This document shows positions 40,029 to 49,796 of a DNA stretch of 64,000 nucleotides, piece after piece. The stretch is taken from assembly GCA_052168315.1 (NCBI GenBank), contig JBQLZO010000091.1:62001-126000 (forward strand), read 5' to 3'. Origin of the DNA: JBQLZO01 sp052168315. GTDB taxonomy: Bacteria; Planctomycetota; Phycisphaerae; Phycisphaerales; UBA1924. Numbering within the stretch: position 1 is the first letter of the stretch; each line of letters starts with the position of its first letter. The notes under the pieces are model-generated. The model had not been told where the DNA came from. It searched no databases and saw only the letters and a program-made list of their open reading frames with translations. The translations under genes and the position numbers were made by a program.

Positions 40029-40090
40029 ATTCCGCCGATGCCCCTCCCGGGATCGCAATTCTCCTCTGCCTGAGCATCCGAGCGACCACC

Positions 40091-42160
40091 ATGAGCACGA
40101 ACCCCGCAGATCGTCCCACCCCTTCCATCGAGTCGTCGCTGGTCGAATCCAGGCTCTTCGCTCCTCCCGCTGACTTCGCGGAGCGGGTGGGTGGGGCCCA
40201 TTTCGCCTCTCTGGATGAATACCGAACGCTGCACCAGCGGTCGATTGAGGATCCGGAGGGCTTCTGGAGCGAGATCGCCGAGGAATTCCACTGGTTCAAG
40301 AAGTGGGATCGCGTTCTCGATTGGGAGCCGCCGGACGCCAAGTGGTTCGTGAACGGGCAAACGAACCTCTGTTTCAACTGCGTCGACCGCCATGTCCGGG
40401 ATGGGCACGGCGACGAGATCGGGATCGTCTGGGAGGGCGAGCCGGTCGACCAGGGAGGCACACCCGAGATCCGACGCATCACCTACCGCGAACTCCAGCG
40501 AGAAACGGCCCGGCTCGGGAACGCATTGAAAGGACTCGGCGTCGAGCCCGGCGATGTCGTGACGATCTACATGGGCATGGTCCCGGAGCTCGCGATCGCG
40601 GTGCTCGCCTGCGCCCGGATCGGCGCGGTTCACTCCGTGATCTTCGGTGGGTTCTCAGCCCAGTCGATCGCCGATCGTGTCGGCGACGCGTCGTCGAAGG
40701 TCATCGTGACCTGCGATGGGCTGTTCCGGCGTGGCAAGGCCCTGCCGCTGAAGCAGCATGTCGACGAGGCAATCGTGCAACTCGCCAGCGCGGGACGCGG
40801 GGATCTCGTGGAATCGGTGGTGGTGCTCACGCGGACGAAATCAGCCGTGAGCTGGCGCGAGGGGCGCGACCATGCGTGGGACGACCTGCTCGCGATGGTC
40901 GACGACAATTGCCCGTGCGAGCCTCTGGACTCCGAGCATCCCGCGTTCCTGCTCTACACATCGGGATCGACCGGCAAGCCCAAGGGGATCCGGCACACAG
41001 TCGGCGGGTACATGGTCTACACCGCGATCACCGCGCGGCACACCTTCAACCTCACGCCGGGGCTGCCATCGCCCTCGCGAGATCCTGGGCCAGACGGGCA
41101 TGTATTCTGGTGCACGGCCGACATCGGCTGGATCACAGGGCACTCGTACATCATCTACGGGATCATGGCCAATCGCGTGCCGACGATCATGTACGAGGGG
41201 GCGCCGGACTTCCCCGCCCAGGACAGGTTCTGGAGCGTGGTCGATCGGCACAAGGTCACGCACTTCTATACCGCCCCCACGGCCATCCGCGCGTTCATGA
41301 AGTGGGGCGATGAGCACCCGGCCAAGCACGACCTGTCATCCCTCGTGGTGCTCGGAACGGTCGGCGAACCGATCAATCCCGAGGCGTGGATGTGGTACCA
41401 CACGCACATCGGCAAGGAACGCTGCCCGATCGTCGACACATACTGGCAGACCGAGACCGGCGGGCACATCTGCACGCCGATCGCCTCGATCACGCCCACG
41501 AAGCCGGGGTCGTGCACCCTGCCATTCCTCGGCGTGGACGCCGCGATCGTGGACTCCCAAGGCACGGAGCAGCCGCCCAACTCGGGCGGCCTGTTCGTGA
41601 TCCGCCGGGCGTGGCCCGGCATGCTCCGCGGAGTCCACGGCGATCGCGAGAGATTCATCGAGACCTATTGGTCCACCGTCAAGATCGACGGGAAGCCTGT
41701 GTACACGGCCGGCGACGGAGCCCGGCGCGACGAGGATGGGTACTTCTGGATCATGGGGCGCATCGACGATGTGATCAATGTCTCCGGGCACCGGCTCGGC
41801 ACCATGGAAGTCGAGTCCGCGCTCGTCTCGCACGAGTCCGTTGTCGAGGCCGCGGTCGTCGGCGTGCCGCACGAGATCAAGGGCACCGGGATCGCCGCGT
41901 TCTGCACGCTCTCGCCCAAGCACGCACCCTCGCCGGAGCTGGCCAAGCAGCTCCGCGCCCATGTCGCCGAGGTCATCGGCGCCATCGCCAAGCCGGACCA
42001 GATCCGGTTCACCGATGCGCTCCCGAAGACGCGGTCCGGCAAGATCATGCGCCGCCTGCTCCGCGACATCGCCGCCGGGCAGGAGAACACCCAGCAGGAC
42101 ACCACGACGCTCGAGGACTACTCGATCCTCGCGAAACTCCGCGAGAGCGCCGAGTCCTGA
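40091..42160 (+). CDS. acs: Acetyl-CoA synthetase (AMP-forming)
   Basis: A 689-residue ANL-family ligase: acetate + ATP + CoA gives acetyl-CoA + AMP + PPi. WFVNGQTNLCFNCVDRH and YMGMVPELAIAVLACARIGA open the family pattern, LLYTSGSTGKPKG is the ATP P-loop, VFWCTADIGWITGHSYI the acetate pocket with its Trp, TYWQTETGG the A5 motif, GRIDDVINVSGHRLGT the A8 hinge and PKTRSGKIMRRLLR the A10 Lys, a target of regulatory acetylation in this family. About 30 residues longer at the N-terminus than typical. Divergent from the amidohydrolase operon; bioY follows after 68 nt. Confidence 0.95.
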   Translation: MSTNPADRPTPSIESSLVESRLFAPPADFAERVGGAHFASLDEYRTLHQRSIEDPEGFWSEIAEEFHWFKKWDRVLDWEPPDAKWFVNGQTNLCFNCVDRHVRDGHGDEIGIVWEGEPVDQGGTPEIRRITYRELQRETARLGNALKGLGVEPGDVVTIYMGMVPELAIAVLACARIGAVHSVIFGGFSAQSIADRVGDASSKVIVTCDGLFRRGKALPLKQHVDEAIVQLASAGRGDLVESVVVLTRTKSAVSWREGRDHAWDDLLAMVDDNCPCEPLDSEHPAFLLYTSGSTGKPKGIRHTVGGYMVYTAITARHTFNLTPGLPSPSRDPGPDGHVFWCTADIGWITGHSYIIYGIMANRVPTIMYEGAPDFPAQDRFWSVVDRHKVTHFYTAPTAIRAFMKWGDEHPAKHDLSSLVVLGTVGEPINPEAWMWYHTHIGKERCPIVDTYWQTETGGHICTPIASITPTKPGSCTLPFLGVDAAIVDSQGTEQPPNSGGLFVIRRAWPGMLRGVHGDRERFIETYWSTVKIDGKPVYTAGDGARRDEDGYFWIMGRIDDVINVSGHRLGTMEVESALVSHESVVEAAVVGVPHEIKGTGIAAFCTLSPKHAPSPELAKQLRAHVAEVIGAIAKPDQIRFTDALPKTRSGKIMRRLLRDIAAGQENTQQDTTTLEDYSILAKLRESAES

Positions 42161-42216
42161 TCCGATTCGAACCGTCTGACACCCGCACGCACCCGACACC
42201 GCCCACGATCCCCGGA

Positions 42217-42222
42217 TATCCT
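42217..42222 (+). promoter_or_regulatory. -10-like hexamer for leaderless bioY
   Basis: TATCCT, six nt, then ATG. It suggests bioY has its own promoter separate from acs. Confidence 0.45.
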
Positions 42223-42228
42223 CGCACC

Positions 42229-42834
42229 ATGACCACCGCCAGCCAGACCCCGGCCCTGAACCCCGCCGCCTCCCCGTACCCGTCTCTTTCGGGTGACCTC
42301 CGCGCCGCCGGACTCGCGTTGGCCGGGTCGTGGCTGCTCGCGCTCAGCGCTCAGGTCTCCTTCTCGATCATGCCCATCTCGCCGGTGCCCATCACGGCCC
42401 AGTCGCTGGCGGTGCTGATGCTCGGCGTGCTGCTCGGGCCGCGTCTGGGTGGCGCTGCGATCCTCGCGTATCTCGTCCAGGGTGCGGCGGGCCTGCCGTT
42501 CTTCGCGGGCGGGGCCGGCGGGGCCCACTACCTTTTCGGTGCCGCTTCCGCGGGATACCTCTGGGCCTTCCTGCCCGCCGGCGTGTTCGTCGGCCTCATG
42601 CACGAGCGCGGCTGGACCCGCTCGGTCTGGAGCGCTGCCGGCGTGTTCACGATCGGCACCGCCATCATCCTGCTGGGCGGGACGATGTGGCTCGCCGCGT
42701 ACTTCGCCTGGCTGGCGCCCGAAGCGCCCAGCGGAACACTGCTGATGCTCGGGGTGGTGCCCTTCATCCCCGGTGCGATCGTCAAGATCGCGCTCGCCTG
42801 CGCGTTCCTGCCCCGCCCGACCCGCAGCGAGTGA
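42229..42834 (+). CDS. bioY: Biotin transporter BioY (ECF S component)
   Basis: A 201-residue membrane protein with about six helices that captures biotin for an ECF transporter. AQVSFSIMPISPVPITAQSLAVLMLG is a classic BioY motif region, with GAAGLPFFAGGAGG and GYLWAFLPAGVFVGL following. No ecfA/ecfT genes are adjacent; a shared energising module elsewhere or solitary function is possible. Biotin is needed for the acyl-CoA carboxylase at the left edge. Convergent with the SCO gene with a 12-nt gap. Confidence 0.92.
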   Translation: MTTASQTPALNPAASPYPSLSGDLRAAGLALAGSWLLALSAQVSFSIMPISPVPITAQSLAVLMLGVLLGPRLGGAAILAYLVQGAAGLPFFAGGAGGAHYLFGAASAGYLWAFLPAGVFVGLMHERGWTRSVWSAAGVFTIGTAIILLGGTMWLAAYFAWLAPEAPSGTLLMLGVVPFIPGAIVKIALACAFLPRPTRSE

Positions 42835-42846
42835 GCCCGCCCCCGT

Positions 42847-43581
42847 TCATTCCCCCGGAGCATCATCCTCATCGGCGATCGCCGGCAGAGCCCGGAGTTC
42901 GAGCAGCAGGCGATCGACATCGTCGCGGTCCATGCCGTTGTAACTGTCGATGATCCGCCCGTCCGGCCCGAAGAGCAGGAATCGCGTCGGGTGCACGATA
43001 TTCGCCATCCGGCGACCATCGCCCATGTCGATCATTTGCGAGGCGTCGGTCTCGAAGTCGAACCCGAGCGACCGGGCCACGGAGCGCACCACCTTCTCCG
43101 GGCCGCTCAGCATCCGCCACTTCGGCGCTGCCACGCCGAGGTCGCGGGCGTACTCGGCGAGCCGCTCGGGGGTGTCGTTCACCGGATCCACAGACATCGA
43201 GAGCAACCGGACATGCGGGGGAGCTTCCGTGTACACGCGGTACATGTTCCCCATCATGAGCGGGCACGCGAGCGTGCAGTAGGTGAACATGAAGCTCATG
43301 ACCGTATAGCGGTCCCGCAGCGCCGCCTCGGTCACCGGCTGGCCCGTTTGGTCGATCAGCGCGAAGGCCGCGGGCTCCATCTCTCGCAGCGCAGCCCGGC
43401 GCGCGTTCGCTCGTTCGATCTCCTCGCTCAGCGCGCCCAGCGACGGGTCGGCCGCGTCCGGGTCCCTCGCGAAGAGCAGCATCGCGCCGGCGCCGACCAT
43501 CACCAGGAAGCTCAGCGCCGCGAGCAGCCCGATGATGTGCACCGCGGCGATCCCCCTCGATTGTCCGATCCGATCCGGCAT
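42847..43581 (-). CDS. SCO1/SenC-family copper chaperone
   Basis: A 244-residue membrane-anchored thioredoxin-fold protein. One N-terminal helix (about 11-37) is followed by a periplasmic domain with the copper ligands CTLAC (Cys102, Cys106) and His197 in IVHPTRFLLFGP. SCO proteins deliver copper to the CuA site of cytochrome c oxidase. GGAG lies 6 nt before the ATG at 43581; a TTG at 43599 is less likely. Downstream of ctaB and the ABC exporter genes on the same strand, which together form an oxidase-assembly group, although the cox structural genes are outside the window. Confidence 0.9.
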   Translation of the reverse strand: MPDRIGQSRGIAAVHIIGLLAALSFLVMVGAGAMLLFARDPDAADPSLGALSEEIERANARRAALREMEPAAFALIDQTGQPVTEAALRDRYTVMSFMFTYCTLACPLMMGNMYRVYTEAPPHVRLLSMSVDPVNDTPERLAEYARDLGVAAPKWRMLSGPEKVVRSVARSLGFDFETDASQMIDMGDGRRMANIVHPTRFLLFGPDGRIIDSYNGMDRDDVDRLLLELRALPAIADEDDAPGE

Positions 43582-43674
43582 GTTCGCTCCATCTCTCAAG
43601 AATCGCCGCCCGGGGCCGCCCAGCGCCCCGCACGCCGGATCATTGGGTGCGTTCGATCGGCGGTCGAACCGGTT

Positions 43675-44511
43675 TCAGCGTTCGCCGGCCGCGCCGGTCC
43701 TTCGCGCGGACCGCTCGATCGCCAGCCACGCGATCCCCGCCCCGCCGCCCGCGAACAGGACCGCGCCGAGCCCGCCGAGCAGCGCAAGCCCGGCCGGCGC
43801 CTCTCCGACGCCGAGCGCTCCGCCGAGCGCGAGTGTTGCCCAGTGCAGCGGGTTCAGCCACATCACGATCGCAAGCCAACCGCTCGCGCCGCTGGCCGGG
43901 AACAGCGCCCCCGACAGCACCCACATCGGGAGCAGGACCATGTTCATCACGCCGTGGAAGCCGCCGATCGAATCGACCTTCCACGCCAGCGCCAGCCCGA
44001 CCCCGATCACGCCCATCGCCGTCAGCGCCAGCACCACCACCGCCAGCAGCAGGCCGATCACACCCGCGGGGGAGAGCCCCACGAGCATCGCGAACACGAT
44101 CAGCAGCGCCGCCTGCAAGACCGCCACGAGCCCGCCCCCGGCGATCTTCGAGACCACCACGCTCCAGCGCGGCGCCGGGCTCACCAGCACCGACTGCAGG
44201 AAGCCCGCATGCCGATCCTGGATCAGCGAGATCGCGCCGATCACGCTGGCGAACATCACCACCATCGTCGCCATGCCCGGGAGCAGGTACGACGCGTACC
44301 CGATCGCCGCATCGCCGCCCGGAGTGCCGCTCTCACCCCCGAGATCGCTCGCGCCGGGCATCACAAACGAGTTGTCCAGACCCGCGCCCGCGAGCAGCCA
44401 GAACAGCACGGGCGTGAGCAGGGCCGTGAGGAGCCGCGAGGGCTGGCGCACCAGCCTCAGCAGCTCGCGCTTGGTGAGCACCCGGGTCGATGCGATGCCA
44501 TCAGTCATCAT
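43675..44511 (-). CDS. ABC-2-type transporter permease
   Basis: A 278-residue permease with six predicted helices. LTKRELLRLVRQPSRLL is the cytoplasmic start of ABC-2 permeases; ISLIQDRHAGFLQSVLVSPA is the conserved coupling segment. Its start overlaps the end of the ATPase gene by 11 bases, so the two are one exporter. Substrate unknown; the position between ctaB and the SCO gene matches exporters often found in oxidase or haem-copper assembly clusters. Confidence 0.87.
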   Translation of the reverse strand: MMTDGIASTRVLTKRELLRLVRQPSRLLTALLTPVLFWLLAGAGLDNSFVMPGASDLGGESGTPGGDAAIGYASYLLPGMATMVVMFASVIGAISLIQDRHAGFLQSVLVSPAPRWSVVVSKIAGGGLVAVLQAALLIVFAMLVGLSPAGVIGLLLAVVVLALTAMGVIGVGLALAWKVDSIGGFHGVMNMVLLPMWVLSGALFPASGASGWLAIVMWLNPLHWATLALGGALGVGEAPAGLALLGGLGAVLFAGGGAGIAWLAIERSARRTGAAGER

Positions 44512-45574
44512 CACCCCCAGTGGAAGGCGCACCATCCGCTTCGGCCCCTTGTTCCTTCTCCAGCGGCTTGCCGGTCCTGCTCAGGTACACATCCGCGAGC
44601 GTGCCCGGTCCGAAGGAGTAGGGGGCCCGTGCGCTCGCCAGCGCCTCCGCGCCCCGGGCCAGCGCCCGCGCATCGCCCGAGATCGCCACCCGATCGCCCA
44701 GCGGGATGCGCTTCAGGTCGTCCACCCCGGCGGCCCGCAGCGCCGCGCTGCCGTGCTCATCCGTGAGGATCCGCGCATCGCCCATCGTGGCGATCAGTTC
44801 CTCTGGCGTTCCCTGCGCGACGATTCGTCCTCGGTCGAGCATCACCACCCGGTCGGCCCGCTCGGCCTCCTCGAAATCATGCGTGGACATCAGCACCGCG
44901 ATGCCATCGCGCCGGCACCGGTCCGACAGTGAGTCAAAGAACACCCGGCGGGATGCCAGATCGAGCCCCGTCGTCGGCTCGTCGATCAGGAGCACGCGGA
45001 GATCGCCGAGCATCGCGCGGGCCAGGTCCGCCCGCCTCGTCAGCCCGCCCGAGAGGCGGCCGACCCGGTCATCGCCCCGATCGCTCAGCCCCACCTCCGC
45101 GATCGCGGCGTCAACGCGGCCCCGCAGATCCCGGGGCGGGATCCCGAGCAGCGCGCCCTGCATCGTCAGGTTCTCACGGATGGTCAGCAGCGGATCCAGC
45201 GCGGGGCTCTGGAACACCACCCCGAGGCGCGTGCGGGCGCGGGCGCCCAGTGTTCCCGCGAGCCGCCCATCGATCCATGCGCCGCCGGCATCGATGGGCT
45301 CGAGCCCCGCCAGGATCCGGAGCAGCGTCGACTTGCCCGACCCGTTCGCCCCCAGCAGCGCCAGGATCTCGCCGGGGTGGACCCGCAGGCTCACGCCCGA
45401 CAGGGCGTGGACCTCCTTCGCCCGCTTGCCGCGCCCTGCGCGGTACACCCGCTCGAGATCATCCACGACGACAATGGCCCCGGTGCCGGATTCGCCGGCA
45501 TCGGGCGCGGTGTCCGGCGAGCTCGGGCCCTGTTCAACTCCTTCACCGGGTTCGAGCGGGATCAGATCGTCCAT
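44501..45574 (-). CDS. ABC transporter ATP-binding protein
   Basis: A 357-residue ABC ATPase. Walker A ALLGANGSGKSTLL, Q-loop VVFQSPALDPLLT, signature RLSGGLTRRADLARA (LSGG), Walker B VLLIDEPTTGLD and switch His in MSTHDFEEAE are all intact. The C-terminal extension of about 100 residues resembles DUF4162-type tails of drug or copper-related exporters. The ATG at 45574 was chosen; an in-frame ATG at 45601 adds nine residues. Pairs with the permease downstream. Confidence 0.9.
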   Translation of the reverse strand: MDDLIPLEPGEGVEQGPSSPDTAPDAGESGTGAIVVVDDLERVYRAGRGKRAKEVHALSGVSLRVHPGEILALLGANGSGKSTLLRILAGLEPIDAGGAWIDGRLAGTLGARARTRLGVVFQSPALDPLLTIRENLTMQGALLGIPPRDLRGRVDAAIAEVGLSDRGDDRVGRLSGGLTRRADLARAMLGDLRVLLIDEPTTGLDLASRRVFFDSLSDRCRRDGIAVLMSTHDFEEAERADRVVMLDRGRIVAQGTPEELIATMGDARILTDEHGSAALRAAGVDDLKRIPLGDRVAISGDARALARGAEALASARAPYSFGPGTLADVYLSRTGKPLEKEQGAEADGAPSTGGDDD

Positions 45575-45644
45575 GGTTCGGCCCACCCCCGATTCACGCA
45601 TGTCCCGTGCCCACCCCGTGCGGACGAAGCGTCCCGAGGAACGA

Positions 45645-46646
45645 TCACCCCATCACCGCCGCAACCCCCGCATCCACGACCAGTGCCAGCATCACCGCCG
45701 GCAGGTACACCAGCGACGCGAAGAACACCTTGCGAGCCAGCGCATCGGTCCGCTTCTCGGCAAACTCCACCGACCAGCGGAACATCCAGATCCCCGCCGC
45801 GATCACGGCCACCACGAAAATCCCCGTCAGCCGCTCATGCAGGAACGCCGCGGGCAGCAGCGACACCGGCAGCAGAATCCCCGACCAGATCACCGCGCAC
45901 CGCGCCGTCCGCCGCCCGGATGGATCCACGACCGACAACACTTGGTACCCGCCCCGCGCGTAGTCATCGCGGTACTTCCACGCGATCGCCGCGAAGTGCG
46001 GCAGCTGCCAGATCGCCATCAGCGCCACGATCCCCCACGCCGCCCACATCGCGTTGCTCGGCTCAAACGCCGCCCACGCGCCCGGCATCGCCGCCGACCA
46101 CCCGATCACCGGCGGCATCGCCCCCGGCAGCGTCCCGACCCAGGTCGAATACACCGTCACCGTCTTCAGCGGCGTGTAGATCAGCACATACGAGAGCACC
46201 GTGAACGCCGTCAGCGCCGCGGCCCCCGGCGTCGTGAACGCCCACAACAACCCGCACCCCGCCACGCTCAGCACCACGCCCGCGATCCACGCCGCCCGCC
46301 GCGACAACCGCCCACTCGGAATCGGCCGATCCTTCGTCCGTTCCATCAGCGCATCGCGATGTGCTTCCCACGCCTGGTTCAGCGCGTTCGCCCCGCCCGC
46401 CGCCAGCGACACGCCAAGCAGGCACACCACCCCACGAACCGCCACGCCCCACCAGCCACCCACGCTCGCAGGATCCACCGCGATCGCCGCCAGCGCGAAC
46501 CCCAGCCCGGCGGTGATCGCCACCATCTTCACGATGCCCGGCTTGGAGAGTTCGACGATCGAGCCGAGCACGCCGCGCGCGGCCACCACCTCAGGCGCAC
46601 CATCGGCGGGCGAAGTCCCGAGCGGGTTGGAGGCGATGCGGGTCAT
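45645..46646 (-). CDS. ctaB: Protohaem IX farnesyltransferase (haem O synthase)
   Basis: A 333-residue polytopic membrane enzyme that adds a farnesyl group to haem B to make haem O for haem-copper oxidases. ELSKPGIVKMVAITAGLGF opens the family, the first catalytic loop reads NALNQAWEAHRDALMERTKDRPIPSG-like (N-x3-E/D-x3-D, with RT-x-RP), and IYTPLKTVTVYSTWVGTLPGAMPPVIGW and the WQLPHFAAIAWKYRDDY loop follow. Nine helices expected. First gene of the ctaB-ABC-SCO group, with a TAGAAT box 10 nt upstream. Confidence 0.95.
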   Translation of the reverse strand: MTRIASNPLGTSPADGAPEVVAARGVLGSIVELSKPGIVKMVAITAGLGFALAAIAVDPASVGGWWGVAVRGVVCLLGVSLAAGGANALNQAWEAHRDALMERTKDRPIPSGRLSRRAAWIAGVVLSVAGCGLLWAFTTPGAAALTAFTVLSYVLIYTPLKTVTVYSTWVGTLPGAMPPVIGWSAAMPGAWAAFEPSNAMWAAWGIVALMAIWQLPHFAAIAWKYRDDYARGGYQVLSVVDPSGRRTARCAVIWSGILLPVSLLPAAFLHERLTGIFVVAVIAAGIWMFRWSVEFAEKRTDALARKVFFASLVYLPAVMLALVVDAGVAAVMG

Positions 46647-46656
46647 GGCGGATCAC

Positions 46657-46687
46657 ATTCTAGCCCAGCGGGAACGATTCCTGTCAG
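46657..46687 (-). promoter_or_regulatory. Candidate promoter for ctaB
   Basis: Minus-strand CTGACA (46682-46687), 19-nt spacer, TAGAAT (46657-46662), 10 nt before the ATG. The spacer is long, but both boxes match the consensus at five of six positions. Confidence 0.4.
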
Positions 46688-46774
46688 GCAGGAGCCGGGC
46701 CACCAGCCTCCGGGGATTTCCCGCTGAACCCAAGGTCCACCGCCTCGCCGACCCACCCGCGAGCGCGGCTGCTC

Positions 46775-48316
<1,542 letters not shown>

Positions 48317-48406
48317 CGATGCTCCCTGTCAGCGGTGTGCGTGATCGCGCTCCCGGTCCGATGTTCATCGCCGGTGGCGCCCGGGAGGGTACTGCACCGA
48401 CCGCGC

Positions 48407-49702
48407 CTACGGCGTGCGCAACTCAAACCGGGTGCCTCGCCGGACCACCCTGCCTGTCAGTTCCAGCATGGTCAGGTGCGCACGGATCCGGTGGGCGGCG
48501 AGCCCGGTCGTGCGTGCGATCGCATCCGGATCGCCGCTCTGCGACAACGCCCGGAGGATCACCGTCGGTTCATCGGCCGCTTCACCCGCCCGGTCACAGT
48601 CATCGCCGGACCCCTCATCCGGCTCCCCTTCCGGGCACGCGTCCGGCGAGAAGTCGTCGGCGGCTGATTCGGACGCCTCGTCGAACAGCCGCCCAGTGAA
48701 GATCGCGTGGGTGCCCTCGAACTGGTGCCTCGCGGCCGCTTCCAGCGCGCCGATCACATCGCCCGGGCACGCGACCAGCGCCGCACCGTCCCGGATCAGT
48801 TCCAGCGAGCCCGCCGATGCCGGCGAATCCACCCGTCCCGGGACCACCAGCACCTCGCGCCCGTGCTGTTCCACGGCCTCCCGGGCCGTGATCAGCGATC
48901 CAGACCGCTTCGGAGCCTCGATCACGAGCACCCCGAGCGAGAGCCCGCTGATGATCCGGTTGCGGGCCGGGAAGTTGTCGGCCACCGGCGGCGTGTCGAG
49001 CGGAAGCTCGCTGATGACCGCGCCGCCCTCGCCCGCGATCCGCTCGAAGAGCGGGCGATTCTCCGGCGGGTAGTCGTGCGCCAGCCCGCACCCCAGCACG
49101 GCGACCGTGATACCCCGAACCCGCAGGGCCGCACGATGGGCGGCCGTGTCAATCCCCCGGGCCCCGCCCGAGACGATGACGATCCCCGCTCCCGCGATCG
49201 CCGATGAAAACCGCTCGCCCTGCTCGATCCCGTATGCGGTGCAGCGCCGGGTGCCGACGATCCCCAGCCCATGCCATTCGCCCGCGCCGCCACCCGCCTG
49301 CGATGGGCCGGGCAGACGCCCGCGCACGAACAACACCCGCGGAGGATTCGGAATCGCGCGGAGCAGCGCCGGGTAGTGGGGGGCCTCGATCGAGACAAGA
49401 TCGACCCCCAGCGAACGCGCCCGCTCCAGTTCGCGCTGCGCGGCCTCCCTCGCCGCTGGAAGCGCCGACCGGATCGCCGCCGCCTTCGAAGCCCCGATCC
49501 CGGCGATCTCCCGGAGGCACGCCTGCGACACCGACCCCGCCTCGCCCGGACCGCCGACACGCTCGACCAGCCGGGTCGCCAGCACCGGGCCCAGCCCGGG
49601 CGTGTGCAGGAGCGTCAACTCACCGAGCAGCGCACGCTCCTCGTCCGTCCCAACGCACGGCGAGGCTGATCCATCCGAACTGAGCGCGGTCTCTTCGGTC
49701 AT
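48407..49702 (-). CDS. dprA: DNA-processing protein DprA
   Basis: A 431-residue DNA-binding protein that loads RecA on incoming single-stranded DNA in natural transformation. An N-terminal helix-hairpin-helix-like region is followed by the Rossmann domain: LGIVGTRRCTAYG, IVIVSGGARGIDTAAHRAAL, VAVLGCGLAHDYPPENRPLF and FPARNRIISGLS. A C-terminal winged-helix (DprA_WH, starting VILRALSQSGDPDAIARTTG) follows an acidic linker. ATG at 49702, 19 nt after a promoter-like -10 box. Confidence 0.93.
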   Translation of the reverse strand: MTEETALSSDGSASPCVGTDEERALLGELTLLHTPGLGPVLATRLVERVGGPGEAGSVSQACLREIAGIGASKAAAIRSALPAAREAAQRELERARSLGVDLVSIEAPHYPALLRAIPNPPRVLFVRGRLPGPSQAGGGAGEWHGLGIVGTRRCTAYGIEQGERFSSAIAGAGIVIVSGGARGIDTAAHRAALRVRGITVAVLGCGLAHDYPPENRPLFERIAGEGGAVISELPLDTPPVADNFPARNRIISGLSLGVLVIEAPKRSGSLITAREAVEQHGREVLVVPGRVDSPASAGSLELIRDGAALVACPGDVIGALEAAARHQFEGTHAIFTGRLFDEASESAADDFSPDACPEGEPDEGSGDDCDRAGEAADEPTVILRALSQSGDPDAIARTTGLAAHRIRAHLTMLELTGRVVRRGTRFELRTP

Positions 49703-49720
49703 GGCGAAGTCCCGCCCCCC

Positions 49721-49748
49721 AGCATACCGAACAAATCCCGGATTGCAA
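49721..49748 (-). promoter_or_regulatory. Candidate promoter for dprA
   Basis: Minus-strand TTGCAA (49743-49748), 16-nt spacer, TATGCT (49721-49726). It predicts a leader of about 12 nt. Confidence 0.5.
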
Positions 49749-49796
49749 GCCGGCTTCCGGCGGCGGCCATGCCCTACAGCGCCCGCCACCGACGCC

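Larger units (their letters stand above)
39633..40090. other. 458-nt divergent intergenic region (amidohydrolase operon / acs)
   Basis: No gene supported. It contains the operon promoter (39732-39760, minus), a candidate acs promoter (39993-40022, plus) and a 17-bp inverted repeat (40012-40028). Long open frames through it match no family. Confidence 0.5.

Noticed and set aside
39733..40482. Minus-strand frame crossing the acs start region
   Set aside because: No motif, biased composition, and it would put a gene across the acs promoter and coding start.
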